Assembly: GCA_016235815.1 (NCBI GenBank)
Contig: JACRIM010000028.1
Span: forward strand, 1-64,000
DNA from: Planctomycetota bacterium
GTDB taxonomy: Bacteria; Planctomycetota; Phycisphaerae; UBA1845; UTPLA1
DNA: 64,000 nt
Reading direction: 5' to 3'
Shown piece by piece: positions 28,846-38,363 of this stretch; position 1 is the first letter of the stretch; each line of letters begins with the position of its first letter. The translations under genes were made by a program, and so were the position numbers. Under the pieces are notes generated by a model. It was not told the origin of the DNA. It did no database searches and saw only the letters and a list, made by a program, of their open reading frames with translations.

Positions 28846-28891
28846 GTGGGGCTTTGTGTAGAGTAAGCCCATGAAGTGGGGATTGGTGGGT
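28846..28891 (+). promoter_or_regulatory. MraZ operator: phased GTGGG boxes
   Basis: GTGGGG at 28876 and GTGGGT at 28886 are exactly 10 bp apart. A third box, GTGGGG, lies at 28846, three turns upstream, with a degenerate GTGTAG at 28856. MraZ proteins are known to bind direct TGGGN repeats at 10-bp spacing in front of their own gene. The boxes lie 24-69 bases before the mraZ ATG. Confidence 0.75.
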
Positions 28892-28914
28892 AACGCCAAT
28901 TCCTTAGGAAAACC

Positions 28915-29364
28915 ATGGTTTTCACTGGCTACTACGAGCACTCCATCGATGAAAAAAACCGCCTCGCAATCCCGGCCAAGTTTCGAAGCCGCCTGGATGC
29001 TGAGCGCGATGGCCGGTGCTTCGTGCTCGTTCCGGGGCAGCCGGAAAACACCCTTTGGATCTATACGGAGCGCGGCTTCGAAAAGATCGCCGAGCGTACC
29101 GAACCGACTTTCACCCCCAGCAAGGACCGCCTTCGCTGGGAGCAGATGTTCTACTCCAGCGCCGAAACCCTTGAGCCCGACACACAGGGGCGGATCGTTA
29201 TTCCGCCCCGGATGCTGTCGCGTGCCGGCCTTGGGCGCGAAGTCGTTATCTGCGGCGTCCGCGACCATCTTGAGATTCGTCGACGGGATGAGTTCGACCG
29301 TGAGCTGGAAGGCTACTGGTCCGACCTTCGCCGACAACAGTCGTCTGGCGCAAGTGAATCCTAA
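28915..29364 (+). CDS. mraZ: Transcriptional regulator MraZ
   Basis: This 149-residue protein has two SpoVT/AbrB-like halves. The first is FTGYYEHSIDEKNRLAIPAKFR (residues 3-24), with the family signature of a D-x-K-x-R loop. The second is EPDTQGRIVIPPRMLSRAGLGREVVICGV (about 87-115). MraZ binds DNA as a ring oligomer and represses its own operon, normally the division and cell wall (dcw) cluster. Here no rsmH, ftsI or mur gene follows; the next genes are a doubtful small frame and a convergent DUF1264 gene. The operator is intact just upstream, so autoregulation is likely, but its targets must be elsewhere. Start ATG 28915 opens MVFTGYYEH, as in family members. Confidence 0.95.
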   Translation: MVFTGYYEHSIDEKNRLAIPAKFRSRLDAERDGRCFVLVPGQPENTLWIYTERGFEKIAERTEPTFTPSKDRLRWEQMFYSSAETLEPDTQGRIVIPPRMLSRAGLGREVVICGVRDHLEIRRRDEFDRELEGYWSDLRRQQSSGASES

Positions 29365-29469
29365 GTGCGGCATCTGCCCTCAGTGCGGGCAGTCAACCTG
29401 ACCAACGGGATGATGCGTGGTCGTCCCGGAGGTGGGTAGTTTCGAGACTGGCGGCGGAAGGAGACTCGG

Positions 29470-29919
29470 ATGAGGGCCTCCTTTCGCCCGCCAACTTCGA
29501 GGCCAATAACAATTTGTTTGGCGCATCTCGCGAGGCTTCACGGAGGAAGTGCCCGCGGGCAGCGCGAGTGGAATGCGTCGTTGAAACCCAACCCCGCTGA
29601 TTCGACCGTTTCCGTCGTAAGGGCCGCCATGGCTCAGCCCGATCGATCCCGCTCCCCCGAGGAGCAGCGATCGCTCGCGGTGGGGCTGATGGATTTGCAG
29701 GCCAGATTGCGGACGGTGCGATCGTGGGGCGGCCAATTCGCCGGTGTGGAGACATCGGAGCATGTGGCCGCGTTGGAGAACGCGGCGCAGTCGGGCGGCA
29801 CCGTGGCGCCGCCTGATCACCAACGCGTTGAGGCGCACCGGCTCGCCAGGGATGGGGAGACCGGGCGCCATTTTTTCATCCTGGGAAAAAAAACGGCGTC
29901 CCGACGGATCGCGTCGTGA
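29470..29919 (+). CDS. Hypothetical protein downstream of mraZ
   Basis: This frame of 149 residues follows a good GGAAGGAG at 29455-29462. Only the part from about Met53 (29629 onward, MAQPDRSRSPEEQRSLAVGL) has a codon pattern like that of neighbouring genes; the N-terminal 50 residues use rare codons and read poorly. A different frame (through 29469) looks more protein-like over 29400-29610, so a frameshift or decayed gene is possible. The 3' end overlaps the terminator of the convergent gene. There is no similarity to RsmH, the usual neighbour of MraZ. Function unknown, and the gene may not be real. Confidence 0.35.
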   Translation: MRASFRPPTSRPITICLAHLARLHGGSARGQREWNASLKPNPADSTVSVVRAAMAQPDRSRSPEEQRSLAVGLMDLQARLRTVRSWGGQFAGVETSEHVAALENAAQSGGTVAPPDHQRVEAHRLARDGETGRHFFILGKKTASRRIAS

Positions 29920-29925
29920 CGCCGT
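29886..29925 (-). terminator. Intrinsic terminator of the DUF1264 gene
   Basis: Read on the minus strand, ACGGCGTC/GACGCCGT (29918-29925 with 29893-29900) encloses a second CGACG/CGTCG stem and is followed by eight T (29893-29886). This is a strong Rho-independent terminator placed 28 bases beyond the stop codon of the minus-strand gene. Confidence 0.85.
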
Positions 29926-29952
29926 GAATGGGCCTGTCAGTTTCGTTTTTTG

Positions 29953-30690
29953 CTAAGGTTTTGCGTCGGGCCGCTTTGTCGGCTCATCCTTGCCCTTGTT
30001 TGTCCATCGCCGGGCAATGTCCTTCATGGATTTCGGCGGCGAGACCTGCGGCACTTCAAATCCCATGAACTCGCGGCGCTTGCGGATTTCACTCGTGCTG
30101 ATGTTGAACTGCGCATCGCGCTTGGAGATTAGTGCCTCGTTGATCTGACCGTCTCCATTGGCCGACCACATCAGCATCGGCTCGCCCATGGGGATTGCCG
30201 TGCTCGGGTCCGGCCACGTGTGCCATGTTTTACCCCACGACGTAATGAACCCGACAAATGCGTCGTCGCCCATCTTCGGCATATCCGGTGCGACGAGCTG
30301 CCCAGAGAGAATCTCATAAGCGTGCGGGTGCCAGTACTTCTTTTCGTCGCTCGGGAGCTTCTGGTAGATCTCGTCGTTGATGATGTACTCCGTGCCAAGC
30401 AGCTTGGAGTTCGGGCCGCGCGAATCGAATACGGCGCACTGGTGAATGTCGCCGATCGGTGAACAATAGTGGTGCGCCTCGACTTGGAATTTGGGGTCCT
30501 TCTTTCCAATGTGGAAGGCACACAGGTACAGGCCCATCTTCTCGACCGGCGCCCAATTGACCGGGTCCTTTTGCCCGCCCTTGTGGTCATCGCCCTGCAC
30601 GACGGTGTGGTTCGACCATGCCACCGCCAGGGCCAGACAACAACCGATCACAATGCAGCCTCGCAGCAGGCCCTTTTGACGTGGAATCAT
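29953..30690 (-). CDS. DUF1264 (oil-body-associated-like) exported protein
   Basis: This 245-residue protein has an N-terminal signal or membrane anchor (GCIVIGCCLALAVAWS). The conserved core matches DUF1264: VEAHHYCSPIGDIHQCAVFDS, LLGTEYIINDEIYQKLPSDEKKYWHPHAYE, then GKTWHTWPDPSTAIPMGEP and the D-GQINEALI turn. This family includes plant oil-body-associated proteins and many bacterial members of unknown function; conserved His and Trp residues suggest ligand binding, but no activity is established. The C-terminal tail is Lys/Pro-rich. It is monocistronic, with a strong terminator just beyond its stop codon. Confidence 0.88.
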   Translation of the reverse strand: MIPRQKGLLRGCIVIGCCLALAVAWSNHTVVQGDDHKGGQKDPVNWAPVEKMGLYLCAFHIGKKDPKFQVEAHHYCSPIGDIHQCAVFDSRGPNSKLLGTEYIINDEIYQKLPSDEKKYWHPHAYEILSGQLVAPDMPKMGDDAFVGFITSWGKTWHTWPDPSTAIPMGEPMLMWSANGDGQINEALISKRDAQFNISTSEIRKRREFMGFEVPQVSPPKSMKDIARRWTNKGKDEPTKRPDAKP

Positions 30691-30853
30691 GTGTACTCCT
30701 TGGTTTCAGTTTTTCCGCCGCGAGTCGCAGGACCGATACACGCCATCGGACAAGCCTGACTCGGGCGATTGTCTTCGGCGAATACGGTAAGACGTTCGTG
30801 AAAAGGTGGCAAGCCGCCTGTTGCCATGGCGATTCGTTCCTTACTATCCCGTC

Positions 30854-32839
30854 ATGGCCGCAGCGCGTCGTGAATCTAAGCGTCGAACCGGGCAAACGCC
30901 GAAGGCGCCGCGATCGCCAGAATGGTCAGTACGACTTGGATTACTGATGATCGTGTCGGCCGGCTTCATCGCCTATTTGCCGAGTTTCGGTGGTCAGTGG
31001 CTGTTTGATGATTATTTGCAAATCGTGAGGAACGGGCGGATTCGGGACGTCTGGCACCTGTCGGAGTTTTTCAAGGATACGCGACCAGTCGTGGACTTTA
31101 CATTCGCGGTGAACTTCGCGGTTCACGAACTCTGGATTCCCGGATATCACGCAGTCAATCTGTTTATCCATCTTTCGAGCGCCATGCTGCTCTATGGGTT
31201 GGTGCGGCGGACGCTGTTGTCTCCCGCCGTTTCGCCGGAATGCAGGAGTGCCGCCCAGTCCATCGCCATGCTTGCGTCATTGCTGTGGGTTGTCCATCCG
31301 CTCGGCACACAGGCCGTCACCTATGTCGTTCAACGGGCCGAATCGCTGATGGCGATGTGCTATCTGTTAACCCTTTATTGTTTGAACAGGGCCGCCGGTC
31401 CTCGAACGGCATTTGCGTGGGGCGCCGCCGCGATCGTTGCGGGTTGGGTGGGAATGGGTTGCAAGGCCGTGATGGTCACGGCGCCGTCCGTCGCGCTTTT
31501 ATATGACCGCATCTTTCTGGCTCCTTCAATTCGCATGATGCTTCGAAATCGATGGTGGCTCCATCTTGCCCTGTGGTCATCGACTGCCATGCTGTGGGTG
31601 GTCGGTGTTGTCGGAGGCTTGTATCAAAAGGAACAGGGCGGCGGAACAACCGTCGGCTTTGCCATGGAGGGCATCACGCCGGTTACCTATGGGCTGACCC
31701 AGTTGGGCGTCATCCTTCATTACCTTCGACTGTGCGTCTGGCCCTATCCACTTTGCCTCGATTACGGCTGGCCATTAGCCCATTCAGTGTCGGATGTGGC
31801 GCTTGGGGCCGTGGTGGTCAGCGCGCTCGTACTCGCGACCGTGTGGCTGATGTTCAAGCGGCCCGCGGCAGGGTTTCTGGGAGCGGCTTTTTTCCTCATC
31901 CTCGCTCCCACGTCGAGCATCGTGCCCATCAAGGACCTGGCGTTTGAGCATCGAATGTATCTTCCGCTTGCCGCGATTACTGTCGCGGTCGCGATTGCGG
32001 CGCATCGATGGATCGCAAAGCCCGCGCGGGTCGTCACGATCATCGCGATCACACTCGTTTTTATAGTAGTCACCGTGAATCGCAATCTGCTCTACGGCGA
32101 TCCGGTGAGGCTCTGGTCACAAAATGTAGACCTGGCGCCACATCATCAACGACCACGGAACGCATTGGGATATGCCCTCCTTCGGGCGGGTCGACCAGCG
32201 GAGGCGGAGGGACGCCTCAAGGAAGCGCTTCAACTAGATCCGAATTCGCCCGGGCCGTATGCCAATCTCGGAATGGTCTATTGGTCGCAGAAGCGATTTG
32301 CGGAAGCCCTGCCCTTTTTTGAAAAGGCCTTGTCGCTTAGCCCGAACGAATTTGGTGCCGAGTTTTTTTATTGCTTTGGAACGGCACTGTTTGAATTGGG
32401 TCGGCGCGAAAAAGCAGTCGACATGCTGCGTACCGCTGTGGAGATCTTTCCTGATTACCCTGAGGCGCAATACAACCTCGGAAACGCATTGCTCGACTGC
32501 CGTCGCTATGACGAAGCCGTCGTCGCGCTGACCCACGCGATCCGACTCAGCCCCAAAACAGTTGAGGCGTACGTTAATCTCGGATTGGCCTATGACCGTT
32601 CTGACCGAATCAATGATGCAATTGCAGCATATCGGGAAGGGATGAAGACATTGCCGCCGGATTCCCGCACCGATCCGGCGTTTAAGTGTCGTTACAATCT
32701 GGGACTTTCCCTCATTAAAGCGGGCCGCACAGGAGAGGCTGCCGACATTTTGAAGGCCGCGGTGGCGATTCGCCCAGACCACGCAGGGGCCGTGGCAGCA
32801 CTTCGCACAGTCACCAGTCCTAGCGGTCCTTCAAAATAA
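30854..32839 (+). CDS. TMTC-like membrane glycosyltransferase-fold protein with TPR repeats
   Basis: This 661-residue protein has about ten hydrophobic segments in its first 410 residues. The first lumenal loop contains the acidic motif WLFDDYLQI, as in GT-C glycosyltransferases. Further marks are NLFIHLSSAMLLYGLV, WVVHPLGTQAVTYVVQRAESL and LAPTSSIVPIKDLAFEHRMYLPL, typical of TMTC/DUF1736 proteins. From about residue 430, five to six tetratricopeptide repeats follow (ALGYALLRAGRPAEAEGRLKEALQLDPNSPGPYANLGMVYW and on). Eukaryotic TMTCs are O-mannosyltransferases; bacterial members are uncharacterised. ATG 30854 is preferred over GTG 30806, but neither has a clear Shine-Dalgarno. Confidence 0.83.
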   Translation: MAAARRESKRRTGQTPKAPRSPEWSVRLGLLMIVSAGFIAYLPSFGGQWLFDDYLQIVRNGRIRDVWHLSEFFKDTRPVVDFTFAVNFAVHELWIPGYHAVNLFIHLSSAMLLYGLVRRTLLSPAVSPECRSAAQSIAMLASLLWVVHPLGTQAVTYVVQRAESLMAMCYLLTLYCLNRAAGPRTAFAWGAAAIVAGWVGMGCKAVMVTAPSVALLYDRIFLAPSIRMMLRNRWWLHLALWSSTAMLWVVGVVGGLYQKEQGGGTTVGFAMEGITPVTYGLTQLGVILHYLRLCVWPYPLCLDYGWPLAHSVSDVALGAVVVSALVLATVWLMFKRPAAGFLGAAFFLILAPTSSIVPIKDLAFEHRMYLPLAAITVAVAIAAHRWIAKPARVVTIIAITLVFIVVTVNRNLLYGDPVRLWSQNVDLAPHHQRPRNALGYALLRAGRPAEAEGRLKEALQLDPNSPGPYANLGMVYWSQKRFAEALPFFEKALSLSPNEFGAEFFYCFGTALFELGRREKAVDMLRTAVEIFPDYPEAQYNLGNALLDCRRYDEAVVALTHAIRLSPKTVEAYVNLGLAYDRSDRINDAIAAYREGMKTLPPDSRTDPAFKCRYNLGLSLIKAGRTGEAADILKAAVAIRPDHAGAVAALRTVTSPSGPSK

Positions 32840-33019
32840 ACTTGGAAATCGCCCCCTGCGGTCTTTCCTATGGCCCATCCTACCCGGTAATATAGTGTTT
32901 AACGATAACATTCGCTGCAAGGTCAGGGGAAGAGTGGAGAAGCGCGTTGTTATCCATTTCCCTTGAACCCGCTGGCGAGCGCGCGCATGGCAGGATGCCG
33001 TGTGTTGAGGAGCCATTCA

Positions 33020-36000
33020 ATGACGTTCAGGAAGATTCTAACGGTCGCTTTTCTGTCGCTAGTCGCATACTCCACGGCTCAGGCTGAGACCAAGCCGATT
33101 CGATTTAAGAATGAGCAGCTTCGCGTGGAAAAGTGCTCGGCAGATGAATTGAAGGCCCAACTCTCCGCCCTAAACGATCGAGCTGCCACCGGCTCCAAGC
33201 ATGTCATCATGCAATTCGAACAACCGATAACGGAGGAGCTTCGTGCAAAACTCAATGCCGTTGGTGTAACACTGGCCGATTACCTCGGCTCCAACGCCTT
33301 CTTCGCGTCCATTCGCCGAGAGCAACTCAACGTCAATGCGCTGGTTTCGATGCCGGAGCTTCATGGTGTCGCGGATATTCAGCAGGTTCACAAATTGCAC
33401 AGCGACCTGTTCTTCAACGTTGTCCACGACTGGATGGTGGTCGGCGTGAAGCCCGAGGACAAAGCCAAGCCCGACGCCCCTGCGGACGAAAGCGGCCGAG
33501 CGGCAAACGACCCGACGGTCGGCGTATATGTGAAGTTCCATTCCGATGTGTCCATGGATGACGTCGCTCGTCAGACGGTTCATCTCCATGGCGGCATGAT
33601 TCGGTCACGCATCGATGATGTTCGTGTGATGGTCGTCGAGTTGCCATACAGCCAGATCAAGCAGCTTTCCGATGAGGACGCCGTATCATGGATCGAGCCT
33701 CCGCTGCCGGGCATGTCAGAATTGAATGCGGAAAACCGCGTTATCACACAGGCGAACACGGTGCAGGCAGCTCCGTACAGCCTGACAGGATCCGGCGTGG
33801 GCGTCATGGTGTATGACGGTGGTCGTGTTCGAACCACCCACCTGGATTTCCAGGGCCGAGCGCAGATTGGTGCCGGCGAATTGGCCTGCACAGCGGTTAG
33901 CGACCACTCAACGCACGTCGCGGGTACCATCGGCGGCGCGGGCGTGGCCGTTGCAAATAACAAGGGCATGGCCCCCGGCGTTTCAATTGTGTCCTATGGA
34001 TTGAATCAGAACGGAGGATGCAGCCTCAGTCAGGGCTTCCTTTATACCGACCCCGGTGACATGAACGCGGATTACGGCGAAGCGATCAATACCTACGGTG
34101 CTGACTTCGCTAACAACTCCATCGGCACCAATACGGCGCCGAACGGCTTCCCTTGCTCTTGGGAAGGCGACTATGGTGTCACGGATACCGTGATCGATTC
34201 AATCGCCCGCGGCAGCTTAAGCAGCGGCGCTCCGTTCCGAATCGTTTGGGCCAACGGTAACGAACGACAGGTCTCGACATGTAACGATCCGAACGTGCCC
34301 GCCGGCTATCACAAGACTGCTCCCCCTGCGTGCGCGAAAAACCACATCACCGTCGGCGCACTGAATGCGAATGATGACTCCATGACCAGTTTCTCAAGTT
34401 GGGGCCCGGCCGATGACGGTCGAATGAAGCCCGACATCTCCGCACCTGGTTGCCAATCGAATGGTGACGGCGGTGTCACGTCGTGTGCCTCAAGCAGCGA
34501 CACGGGATACTCGGTCAAGTGCGGTACTTCCATGGCCAGCCCAACGGTATGCGGATTGTCGGCGTTGCTCCTGGAAGATTATCGCGTCCAATTTCCGGCC
34601 CGACCGGATTTCCGTGGTTCAACGCTTAAGATACTCCTCGCCCATACGGCGGTTGATCTTGGAAATCCCGGACCAGATAACCAATTCGGCTACGGCTCGG
34701 TTCGCATCAAAGATTGCATCGACTTCATGCGAACTGGTAACTTCAAAGAAGGCTCCGTCTCAAACGGCGGCGTTGATACGGTCTTCGTCGTCGTCGGACC
34801 GACCGACAACGTCCTGAAAATCACCCTCGCGTGGGACGATCCTCCCGGCACGCCAAACGTCAGCCCCGCGCTGATCAACGATCTCGACCTCGTCGTGTTC
34901 GACCCGTCCAACAACCAGCGATTCCCGTGGACCCTCGGCGGTTTGGCCAATCCCGCTGCACTTGCAGTTCAAACGCAGAAGAACGCAGTCGACAACATCG
35001 AGCAGGTCTACGTCGCCAGCCCGCCCCCCGGCGTCTATCGCGTCGAGGTTCGCGGTTTCAACGTACCGACCGGCCCTCAGCCATTCTCCCTCTGCGCATC
35101 ACCGCTTCTCGTCAATTGCTCAGATGCCGGCACGATCGGCCTCGATCGATCGAAATATCCGTGCAGCGCGACCTCCACGATCACCGTTGTCGATTGCGAT
35201 CTGAACACCGATGACAACGTGGCCGAAACCGTCAACGTCACGATCGCCTCGACAACTGAGCCGGGCGGCGAAGTTGTTACCCTCACGGAAACAGGCCCGC
35301 TGACGGCTTTGTTCCAGGGTAACATCAACCTTTCGACGACGAATAGCTCGGGTGTGCTGCAAGTCGCCAATGGAGACACCGTTACCGCGACCTACGTCGA
35401 TGCTGACAACGGCATGGGCGGATTCAACGTCATCGTCACGTCGAACGCGGTGGTGGATTGTGCTCCGCCGATCATTTCCAACGTGCAAACGACCAACATC
35501 CAGGCAAATTCCGCGACGGTGACATTCACCACCGATGAGTCGGCCAAGGGCACGGTACGATGGGGTACGAGTTGCGGCTCATTGCCGAACACCGTGTCGG
35601 AGGCGGGATTTGTGACCAGTCACAGCATCGCCATCTCCGGCCTCAGCCCAAGTTCGACCTACTTCTTCGCTGTGGATGCAGTTGATTCAGCTGCCAACGC
35701 CGCGACGGATAACAATGGCGGGGCGTGCTATACGTTCATGACGCCGGTTGTTCCAGAGCGATGGACCCAGATCTTCCCAGGTGCCGAGGCCGCCAACGAC
35801 CTCGACAATAAGATGGTTCTGTTCACGCCGGACCCGGGTATCAGCAAGTACAAGGCTTGCACGTTCAACATCTCGGCATTGCCTACCGATCCGACGGGCG
35901 GGACACCGATCACGACCTGGACCGGCTCGGCCGACGACGGCAATTCACTGGTGACCGTGACGGGCGGACAGACCGTGAAACTGCACACCATTGCGTACAG

Positions 36001-37363
36001 CAGCTTCTGGGTCGGAACGAACGGTAACCTGACCTTTACCTCCGCAGAGACGGATTACACCGAAACGCTCGCCGAGCACTTCTCGCAACCGCGCATCAGT
36101 GCATTGTGGGACGACTTGAACCCGGGTGCCGGCGGGCAGGTCAGTTACAAGCAACTGGCGGATCGAATGGTCGTGACATGGCTCGGCGTGTTTGAATACA
36201 GCACCACGAACCCCAACACCTTCCAGATCGAAATGTTCTTCGACGGTCGAATCACACTAAGCTGGCTGGCCTGCTCGTCAGCGGACAATGTGGTTGGACT
36301 CTCGGCTGGTGGCGGATTGTCACCGGACTTCTTCGAGAGCGATCATTCGAACCACTCGAGTGGTTGCGGCCCGTTGCCGCCGACGGCAAGCAATGGTTCT
36401 GTGACCGTCGACACCTATGCGAACGCGGAAGTTACGCTCACGGGTTCTGATCCCAATGGTGACGCGACCACCTTCGTCGTGTTGTCGCTGCCGGCATTCG
36501 GCACCTTGACCGACCCGAATGCGGGACAGATCACCAGCGTGCCGTATTCGATTCCGGGTGGCCTCAATGGCGTCCGCTATCGATCAATTTGCGGATACGT
36601 CGGAGCGGATTCGTTCACGTTTAAGGTGACGGCAAACGGCGACGATTCGAATATCGCGACGGTGTCGATCAATGTCATCCCGATACTGGCGATCTCGTTC
36701 TCAGACGACTTCCCGAACCTGACCTTTGATAACACCAAGTGGGTCTCAACGACCGCCACGATTGACACGGTCGGCATAGGCGAGCCTAGCGCTCCCAATT
36801 CAGCCCGTTTCAACGGCGATCCTGACGGAAGCGATGAGATCGTCAGCAAGGTGTTCAACATGTCCGCCGAAAGCGCAGTGAAACTCACGTATTGGTACGA
36901 GCAGCGCGGCGGTGGCGAAAGCCCCGACGCCTTGGACGACCTCATCGTGGAGTACCTGAATTCGTCGGCGGCATGGGTTGAGATCGACCGCCAACTCGGC
37001 AGCGGGCCCGATCAGACAACTTACACCAAGCGCGAATTGCTCCTCCCGGCCGGTGCCTATCATGCGGCCTTCCAATTCCGCATCCGGAATACGGCGACCA
37101 CCGGGGCCTTTGACGACTGGTTCGTGGACGACGTGAGCCTCTCCACGCCGGTTGCCTTCCCGATCTGCTCATGTGTGCAGAAGGGCGACGTTGATCTGAA
37201 CGGTGTGATCGACGGACGCGACGTGTCGCGATTCGTGCAGGTCGTGTTGGCGCCGGGTTCGGCCAACGTGGACGAAAAGTGTGCCGCGGACTGCGACAGC
37301 AGCCTCGCCCTGAGCGTGGCCGACGTCGATCCGTTTGTTACGATCTTGCTCAGCCAGCCGTAA
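33020..37363 (+). CDS. Secreted subtilisin-family (S8) protease with dockerin end
   Basis: This is a 1447-residue exported serine protease. The signal peptide MTFRKILTVAFLSLVAYSTAQA is followed by an I9-like N-terminal region (to about 240) and the S8 domain. Its catalytic residues are Asp266 in VYDGGRV, His299 in DHSTHVAGT and Ser504 in GTSMASP. Downstream are a P-domain-like beta region (about 570-690), a fibronectin type III-like domain (about 820-905), further beta domains and a C-terminal dockerin pair (GDVDLNGVIDGRDVSRFVQ, then ADCDSSLALSVADVDPFV). ATG 33020 is preceded by GAGGAG. It probably digests extracellular protein. An intrinsic terminator follows. Confidence 0.93.
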   Translation: MTFRKILTVAFLSLVAYSTAQAETKPIRFKNEQLRVEKCSADELKAQLSALNDRAATGSKHVIMQFEQPITEELRAKLNAVGVTLADYLGSNAFFASIRREQLNVNALVSMPELHGVADIQQVHKLHSDLFFNVVHDWMVVGVKPEDKAKPDAPADESGRAANDPTVGVYVKFHSDVSMDDVARQTVHLHGGMIRSRIDDVRVMVVELPYSQIKQLSDEDAVSWIEPPLPGMSELNAENRVITQANTVQAAPYSLTGSGVGVMVYDGGRVRTTHLDFQGRAQIGAGELACTAVSDHSTHVAGTIGGAGVAVANNKGMAPGVSIVSYGLNQNGGCSLSQGFLYTDPGDMNADYGEAINTYGADFANNSIGTNTAPNGFPCSWEGDYGVTDTVIDSIARGSLSSGAPFRIVWANGNERQVSTCNDPNVPAGYHKTAPPACAKNHITVGALNANDDSMTSFSSWGPADDGRMKPDISAPGCQSNGDGGVTSCASSSDTGYSVKCGTSMASPTVCGLSALLLEDYRVQFPARPDFRGSTLKILLAHTAVDLGNPGPDNQFGYGSVRIKDCIDFMRTGNFKEGSVSNGGVDTVFVVVGPTDNVLKITLAWDDPPGTPNVSPALINDLDLVVFDPSNNQRFPWTLGGLANPAALAVQTQKNAVDNIEQVYVASPPPGVYRVEVRGFNVPTGPQPFSLCASPLLVNCSDAGTIGLDRSKYPCSATSTITVVDCDLNTDDNVAETVNVTIASTTEPGGEVVTLTETGPLTALFQGNINLSTTNSSGVLQVANGDTVTATYVDADNGMGGFNVIVTSNAVVDCAPPIISNVQTTNIQANSATVTFTTDESAKGTVRWGTSCGSLPNTVSEAGFVTSHSIAISGLSPSSTYFFAVDAVDSAANAATDNNGGACYTFMTPVVPERWTQIFPGAEAANDLDNKMVLFTPDPGISKYKACTFNISALPTDPTGGTPITTWTGSADDGNSLVTVTGGQTVKLHTIAYSSFWVGTNGNLTFTSAETDYTETLAEHFSQPRISALWDDLNPGAGGQVSYKQLADRMVVTWLGVFEYSTTNPNTFQIEMFFDGRITLSWLACSSADNVVGLSAGGGLSPDFFESDHSNHSSGCGPLPPTASNGSVTVDTYANAEVTLTGSDPNGDATTFVVLSLPAFGTLTDPNAGQITSVPYSIPGGLNGVRYRSICGYVGADSFTFKVTANGDDSNIATVSINVIPILAISFSDDFPNLTFDNTKWVSTTATIDTVGIGEPSAPNSARFNGDPDGSDEIVSKVFNMSAESAVKLTYWYEQRGGGESPDALDDLIVEYLNSSAAWVEIDRQLGSGPDQTTYTKRELLLPAGAYHAAFQFRIRNTATTGAFDDWFVDDVSLSTPVAFPICSCVQKGDVDLNGVIDGRDVSRFVQVVLAPGSANVDEKCAADCDSSLALSVADVDPFVTILLSQP

Positions 37364-37387
37364 CGAACGATTAGCGGATTGTCTATT

Positions 37388-37431
37388 CAGGCCCCGGGTC
37401 GCCAAAGATGCGCCTCGGGGCCTGTTTCATT
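37388..37431 (+). terminator. Intrinsic terminator of the subtilase gene
   Basis: CAGGCCCCG (37388-37396) pairs perfectly with CGGGGCCTG (37416-37424), a 9-bp stem followed by TTTCATT. It lies 24 bases after the stop codon. Confidence 0.65.
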
Positions 37432-37547
37432 GATTTGGAGCGATCCGGAGTGAACGGGCGTGGCGTCCGAAAAACCATTGCATGGACTTGAATCCGGGAG
37501 GGCGATCGCGTAAACTCGGTTGGTAGTTAAGGAGAGGGATCCTACAA

Positions 37548-38315
37548 GTGAAGAAGCACCTTATCACCATCGCGCTGTCGGTCTGTATTGTGTGCCCCGC
37601 TGTTACAGCGACGGCCTCCGTGATCAATCTCGCGCCGCAAAAAGATAACACTCTTTACCAAAGCGATGCCGGCGACACCAGTAACGGTATGGGCGAACAT
37701 CTGTTTGCCGGTAGCACCGGGTTCGCGGAATTGCGACGAGCCTTGATGGCCTTTGATGTGGCCGGTGCGATCCCAGCCGGGTCGACGATCAATTCCGTCA
37801 GTTTGACCCTCAACATGTCGCGATGCGGCCCGACGTGCAGCACCGCGGTCGCGATGGATCTTCACCGCGTTGACGCCGATTGGGGTGAGGGGCTTTCCGA
37901 TGCCGGCGGACAGGAAGGCATCCCAGACGCGGCCCAGATTGGCGATGCGACGTGGCTGAACAACTTCTACGGTTCTTCGGATTGGGTGAATGCCGGCGGT
38001 GACTTCAGTGGTGCTGTGAGCGGCTCACAGGTTGTCACGAACCTTGGTTTTTACACGTGGGCTTCCACCTCGCAAATGGTTGCCGACGTTCAATCATGGC
38101 TCGACAACCCATCCGGCAATTTCGGCTGGATCCTCCTGGGCGGCGAAAGTGATTCCTTTACGGCCAAGCGATTTGATTCTCTCCAGAACGCTGCGGCCGA
38201 CAAGCGACCACTCCTCAGAGTCGACTACACGCCAATACCAGAACCGTCCACCGTGCTCTTTGTCGCGGCGGGTGCGCTGGGTGTCTTCCGCCTTCGTCGC
38301 CGCAGAGTCAACTAA
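37548..38315 (+). CDS. DNRLRE-domain PEP-CTERM protein
   Basis: This 255-residue exported protein starts at GTG 37548 after AGGAGAGG, with a signal peptide (TIALSVCIVCPAVTATAS). The mature part begins VINLAPQKDNTLYQSDAGDTSNGMGEHLFAG, matching the DNRLRE domain opening, in which an Asp-Asn/Thr-x-Leu loop is conserved. It continues with RRALMAFDVAGAIPAGSTINSVSLTL and TSQMVADVQSWLDNPSGNFGWIL. The C-terminus is a PEP-CTERM tail (IPEPSTVLFVAAGALGVFRLRRRRVN). Such proteins are sorted to the cell surface by exosortase-type enzymes. It is convergent with pilT, 48 bases away. Confidence 0.9.
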   Translation: MKKHLITIALSVCIVCPAVTATASVINLAPQKDNTLYQSDAGDTSNGMGEHLFAGSTGFAELRRALMAFDVAGAIPAGSTINSVSLTLNMSRCGPTCSTAVAMDLHRVDADWGEGLSDAGGQEGIPDAAQIGDATWLNNFYGSSDWVNAGGDFSGAVSGSQVVTNLGFYTWASTSQMVADVQSWLDNPSGNFGWILLGGESDSFTAKRFDSLQNAAADKRPLLRVDYTPIPEPSTVLFVAAGALGVFRLRRRRVN

Positions 38316-38363
38316 TCCACGTTGTATGATTGAGCATAGCCCCGGGCTGAATCTTGAAATGAC

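Noticed and set aside
29380-29871. Minus-strand 163-codon frame after mraZ
   Set aside because: Low-quality composition, no start signal, and beyond the strong terminator of the DUF1264 gene.
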